Part shown: positions 26,501 through 27,957 of the stretch, in pieces | Numbering within the stretch: the stretch's first letter is position 1 | How the letters are laid out: the number at the start of each line of letters is the position of its first letter | NCBI GenBank assembly: GCA_945787595.1 | Contig: CALZJV010000048.1 | Span: 1 to 27,957, forward strand | DNA length: 27,957 bases | Reading direction: 5' to 3' | DNA from: an uncultured Desulfobacterales bacterium | GTDB taxonomy: Bacteria; Desulfobacterota; Desulfobacteria; Desulfobacterales; JAFDCJ01 | Position numbers and translations under genes: made by a program | The notes under the pieces: model-generated | Database searches by the model: none | Seen by the model: only the letters and a program-made list of their open reading frames with translations | What the model was told of the DNA's origin: nothing

Positions 26501-27601
26501 GCTCAACCGGTTGCCGAACTGGAAGTATTGCAAGTCCGGGTTTCAGAAAAGATTGAGCCGCAAACGGCACCCGAAAAAAAGGAACAGAATGAGCGAGAAG
26601 ATGAAATCATTGAGCTACAGGATTTCATGGAGTCTGAAGAACCCACCAAGGTTGAAAAGGCTCTAGAAAGAACGGTACTTGTAGCAACCGAAAAAAATAT
26701 TCCGCCGATTAACGAAACCGCCGATGCCGATGAAGTATTTCAAGCTCAGATTACAGAAAATATTGAACTGCAAAAGCCAACCGAACAAAATGAACAGAAA
26801 GAGCAAGAAGAGGAAATTTTTGAGCTACAAGATTTCATAAAGCATGAAAGGTCCATCGAGGTTGAAAAGGCTTCGGAGAAAACGATGCTTTTAACAACCG
26901 AAGTTACTGCACTGTCGACTGCCGAAGCCGCCAATGATTATTGTGAAAGCGATACCCGTAAAAGACCGAAAATAAAATATGCACTGGCAGTATGTGCTGC
27001 AATTTTACTTATTGGGATACTAATGGTGACGCTTTATCCTTCCGGTCTGTTAAATAACGGGATGGTTAACAAAGAAAAAGGCAAACTAAAGGCGCCTATT
27101 GTTGTAGCCAAACATAGGCCGCTACCGGTAGAAAGAAAAAAAGTTCCGAAGTCTGAGAAGCAGCCGACCATTTCACCAGGTGCCAAATTTGTTGAGGTGA
27201 AAAAAGAAAATGCCGAGTTGCCTACTGCAGTGGCAAAGCCTAAGCCGTCACCTGCAAAATCAATTGTGCCGCAGCCCCCCAAAACAGCTCCGGCAGTGTC
27301 TCCAAACTTTGAAATTGTTGAGGCCAAAAAAGAAAAACCAGAAGCCCCTCCCGCAGAAGAGGTGCGCGGGTTGGCCGCGGTGAGGGCAATTCAACAGCCA
27401 GCTCCTAGGATGGTTTTGCCTGAATCAACCGACATCGCAATTCACAAGGTGAAAAAAGGTGACACACTCTGGGATATTTCCAAGAAATATACCGGCACTG
27501 GCTTCAACTATATGCGTGTAGCCAAGGAAAATGAAATAACCAACCCGGATTTGATTTTCCCTGAGCAAAATGTGCGCGTAAACAAAAAAGCACGAAATTA
27601 A
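23534..27601 (+). CDS. Giant triple CheW-like / acidic repeat / TM / LysM protein
   Basis: The 1355-residue protein has three CheW-like domains: about 1-140 (FTLGKYKYGI, HIAGLSILDGQTVTLFDL, VGFIIDVVMG, YDSEPIPIINLSKLF), 164-307 (VRVFECGGESFAVSG, FGLLVDS, GKEIIPIIEP) and 324-455 (VQVFEFSLLGARHALP, AGELLPVLDLAACFG). A Glu-rich, low-complexity linker (about 470-1140) has internal repeats. The positively charged RKRPKIK precedes one TM helix (about 1149-1168), then a Pro/Lys-rich segment and a C-terminal LysM (1304-1350; VKKGDTLWDISKKY, NPDLIFPEQNVRV). Positive-inside orientation puts the CheW domains in the cytoplasm and LysM in the periplasm on peptidoglycan. This resembles HubP/FimV in parts but in reverse order. 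Likely role: anchoring a chemosensory array to the wall. Confidence 0.9.
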   Translation: MRDLTLFTLGKYKYGIWQDQAPTVKEIEAIHWLPPAPKHIAGLSILDGQTVTLFDLPACIGFSPISKEKQSYPVLLIKNPEKIVGFIIDVVMGHFAIQSEAVLPMPDFLQTPIIDSCAIYDSEPIPIINLSKLFKSVLEAEFKPPLAKHCISGFHPEYNFSVKTVRVFECGGESFAVSGACIKKRGLKPGRITKPAQLPRYVSGITFHDENLVALIHMPRRMQLPEKKPPELMLVADIGEQTFGLLVDSDNDEWHDKYFTVKPLPSLVQGDWMQDAVLHGKEIIPIIEPVGLIFNQSDGFNRTPLPQRYTPSSKFKSIFGKEDVQVFEFSLLGARHALPHYEVEDQFQVKPYRRLPDVMSIVAGVAEYAGELLPVLDLAACFGRDSMVTPDWQMLLVKNGDFRALVLVEAIFGERILPVKMHRELPFEEPHVLVYGCYPDEAMVRLVLNVEALAVHFDKTLFKNFFTTLSKEIALEPMDIGLESEPEKLETGELAEEGTGAIESAEPEEVEKPLRPERSTDITAALSATKDDKEIEIQESAGTAPPDIKVSVAEKEEIIVIEDAVGIQNIQEIVAPELGASKTRVLEEIGPQMKSQATVGKEEMEEGIRPVEFAETEELFKPEESPASIAYIPAEEAEEAEEKREIKETAEADKPYTAAAVADLAEIPATEEKTDFQETQKIAETKAEGTHVAVSEEFGPEPETEEIGLSGPVEDPDTPAEPEISEKSITPEASLALSVALSTEKEERESENRVSAEMVSPDIEASAVNPEAIIAQEETAEIQEAQQIVETELEASQTGVSEEIVQEPEPEATEVGGPAQKAKEKIEEGIEPVEFAEAEGPFEPEGLPTSIAFIAAEEAEDAEEDREFKETAEIASPDMAASAADLAEISATEEKITIQELQNDIEKEASRHEEIPTAKDTSKTQEVQKSIELEREILQASISEKITPQTEPEDQVEEIIELIDFLEPKELIEVEEAPELMLPTSTADTAQPVAELEVLQVRVSEKIEPQTAPEKKEQNEREDEIIELQDFMESEEPTKVEKALERTVLVATEKNIPPINETADADEVFQAQITENIELQKPTEQNEQKEQEEEIFELQDFIKHERSIEVEKASEKTMLLTTEVTALSTAEAANDYCESDTRKRPKIKYALAVCAAILLIGILMVTLYPSGLLNNGMVNKEKGKLKAPIVVAKHRPLPVERKKVPKSEKQPTISPGAKFVEVKKENAELPTAVAKPKPSPAKSIVPQPPKTAPAVSPNFEIVEAKKEKPEAPPAEEVRGLAAVRAIQQPAPRMVLPESTDIAIHKVKKGDTLWDISKKYTGTGFNYMRVAKENEITNPDLIFPEQNVRVNKKARN
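25346..26220 (+). repeat. 666-bp diverged direct repeat in acidic linker
   Basis: A block of about 70 residues starting at residue 605 (25346; EEGIRPVEFAE) recurs at residue 827 (26012; EEGIEPVEFAE), and both continue through a near-identical S-I-A, EEAE, KETAE, DLAEI, ATEEK series. The spacing is 222 codons, showing in-frame duplication. Confidence 0.85.
26402..26940 (+). repeat. Second in-frame repeat series, about 66-70 codons
   Basis: Units starting near 26402, 26600 and 26810 encode EEIIELIDFLE, DEIIELQDFME and EEIFELQDFIK, each followed by a V-E-K/E-A segment. The regular E-L-x-D-F motif could be a short linear binding motif. Confidence 0.8.
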
Positions 27602-27663
27602 AAAGAATGAATCTATTGGGGTTAGCCATTAAAGAGCGTGTCAATTATAATTTCACACATCAG

Positions 27664-27686
27664 CGCCTTGTTACACAAAAAAGGCG
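27664..27686. terminator. Hairpin between convergent genes
   Basis: CGCCTT (27664-27669) pairs with AAGGCG (27681-27686) around an A-rich loop, between the LysM gene and the convergent MCP. It is a weak candidate for a bidirectional terminator. Confidence 0.3.
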
Positions 27687-27709
27687 GCTTGTAACCTTAC
27701 ACCCTGCAG

Positions 27710-27957
27710 CTAAAAATCTTTAAAATCATCATCATCCATTGGGATTATCTGCTCCGGTTTCGTTCCTTTTTCTCGGTGAACTTCTATGGGTTTGTTTTTA
27801 GCCCTTTCAACCGGAGCTGCAACGGTCATTATTTTATGAATTGCCTTTTTTGGCATTTTAACCTCGGCAGCAGGCCCTTTTTTTGTACCATTGCTGCTTT
27901 TTCCCACCAAGACCACTAATTCCTTTACATATGCCATCATTTGCTCAGCCTGGGCGC
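27710..27957 (-). CDS. MCP C-terminal end (partial)
   Basis: The frame enters from the right edge on the minus strand. It reads AQAEQMMAYVKELVVLVG, the end of an MCP coiled coil, followed by a Lys-rich flexible linker and PEQIIPMDDDDFKDF. The headless MCP at the left edge has [18 protein letters not shown] and [15 protein letters not shown], so the two receptors are close relatives. The final DFKDF fits a CheR/CheB docking pentapeptide. The sensor, TM and tip lie outside the window. Confidence 0.8.
   Translation of the reverse strand, partial: AQAEQMMAYVKELVVLVGKSSNGTKKGPAAEVKMPKKAIHKIMTVAAPVERAKNKPIEVHREKGTKPEQIIPMDDDDFKDF

Noticed and set aside
27317..27601. Treating the LysM as a chance match
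   Set aside because: The full pattern (VKKGDTLWDISKKY and NPDLIFPEQNVRV) is present in frame at the expected C-terminal position after a TM helix, so it is kept as real.

Overview
The window looks like the chromosome of a Gram-negative delta-type proteobacterium (Desulfobacterota, probably Desulfobacterales). This is inferred from the style of the MCP signalling domains and their DFKDF-type tails, the many receiver, PATAN and PilZ proteins, the small CW-type cysteine-rich protein, and lipid-envelope features such as Sec signal peptides, ABC binding proteins and a periplasmic LysM. No marker gene (rRNA, tRNA, ribosomal protein) is present, so the taxonomy is inference.

Layout. (1) Left edge, 1-2635: the C-terminus of a PstS-like binding protein, a headless MCP signalling domain, then about 1.5 kb of decayed DNA holding a frameshifted receiver fragment and several hairpins. 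(2) 2636-15525: a chemosensory gene cluster, all on the + strand. It encodes a receiver-PATAN protein, a TPR/zinc-ribbon/receiver protein, a CheB-like protein, a long-hairpin MCP, CheW, CheY, a HAMP-only membrane protein, a large CheA, a second CheB-like protein and a zinc-finger ParA-type ATPase. (3) 15599-18499: a nitrate/sulfonate-type ABC importer (permease, ATPase, binding protein); the binding-protein gene has in-frame stops where its signal anchor should start. (4) 18626-22000: a branched-chain-amino-acid-type binding protein, a small CW-motif Cys protein, a strongly folded 160-nt inverted-repeat element, and three PilZ genes (one eroded). (5) 22056-27601: a second HAMP-only protein, a TauE/SafE permease and a 1355-residue protein with three CheW-like domains, a huge acidic repeat linker, one TM helix and a C-terminal LysM. 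(6) Right edge: the tail of another MCP on the - strand.

How they may work together. MCP, CheW, CheA and CheY form a recognisable core array. No CheR gene is visible, and both CheB-like proteins have lost residues of the methylesterase triad, so ordinary methylation adaptation is not encoded here. The ParA ATPase suggests array positioning like Vibrio ParC. The CheW x3-TM-LysM protein looks like a topologically reversed relative in design (not shown to be homologous) of the polar landmarks HubP/FimV. Its CheW-like domains would face the array and its LysM the cell wall, offering a physical tether between a chemosensory array and peptidoglycan. I regard this protein, with the pseudo-CheBs and the paired HAMP-only proteins, as the best candidate for an undescribed system. 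PilZ proteins suggest c-di-GMP input nearby.
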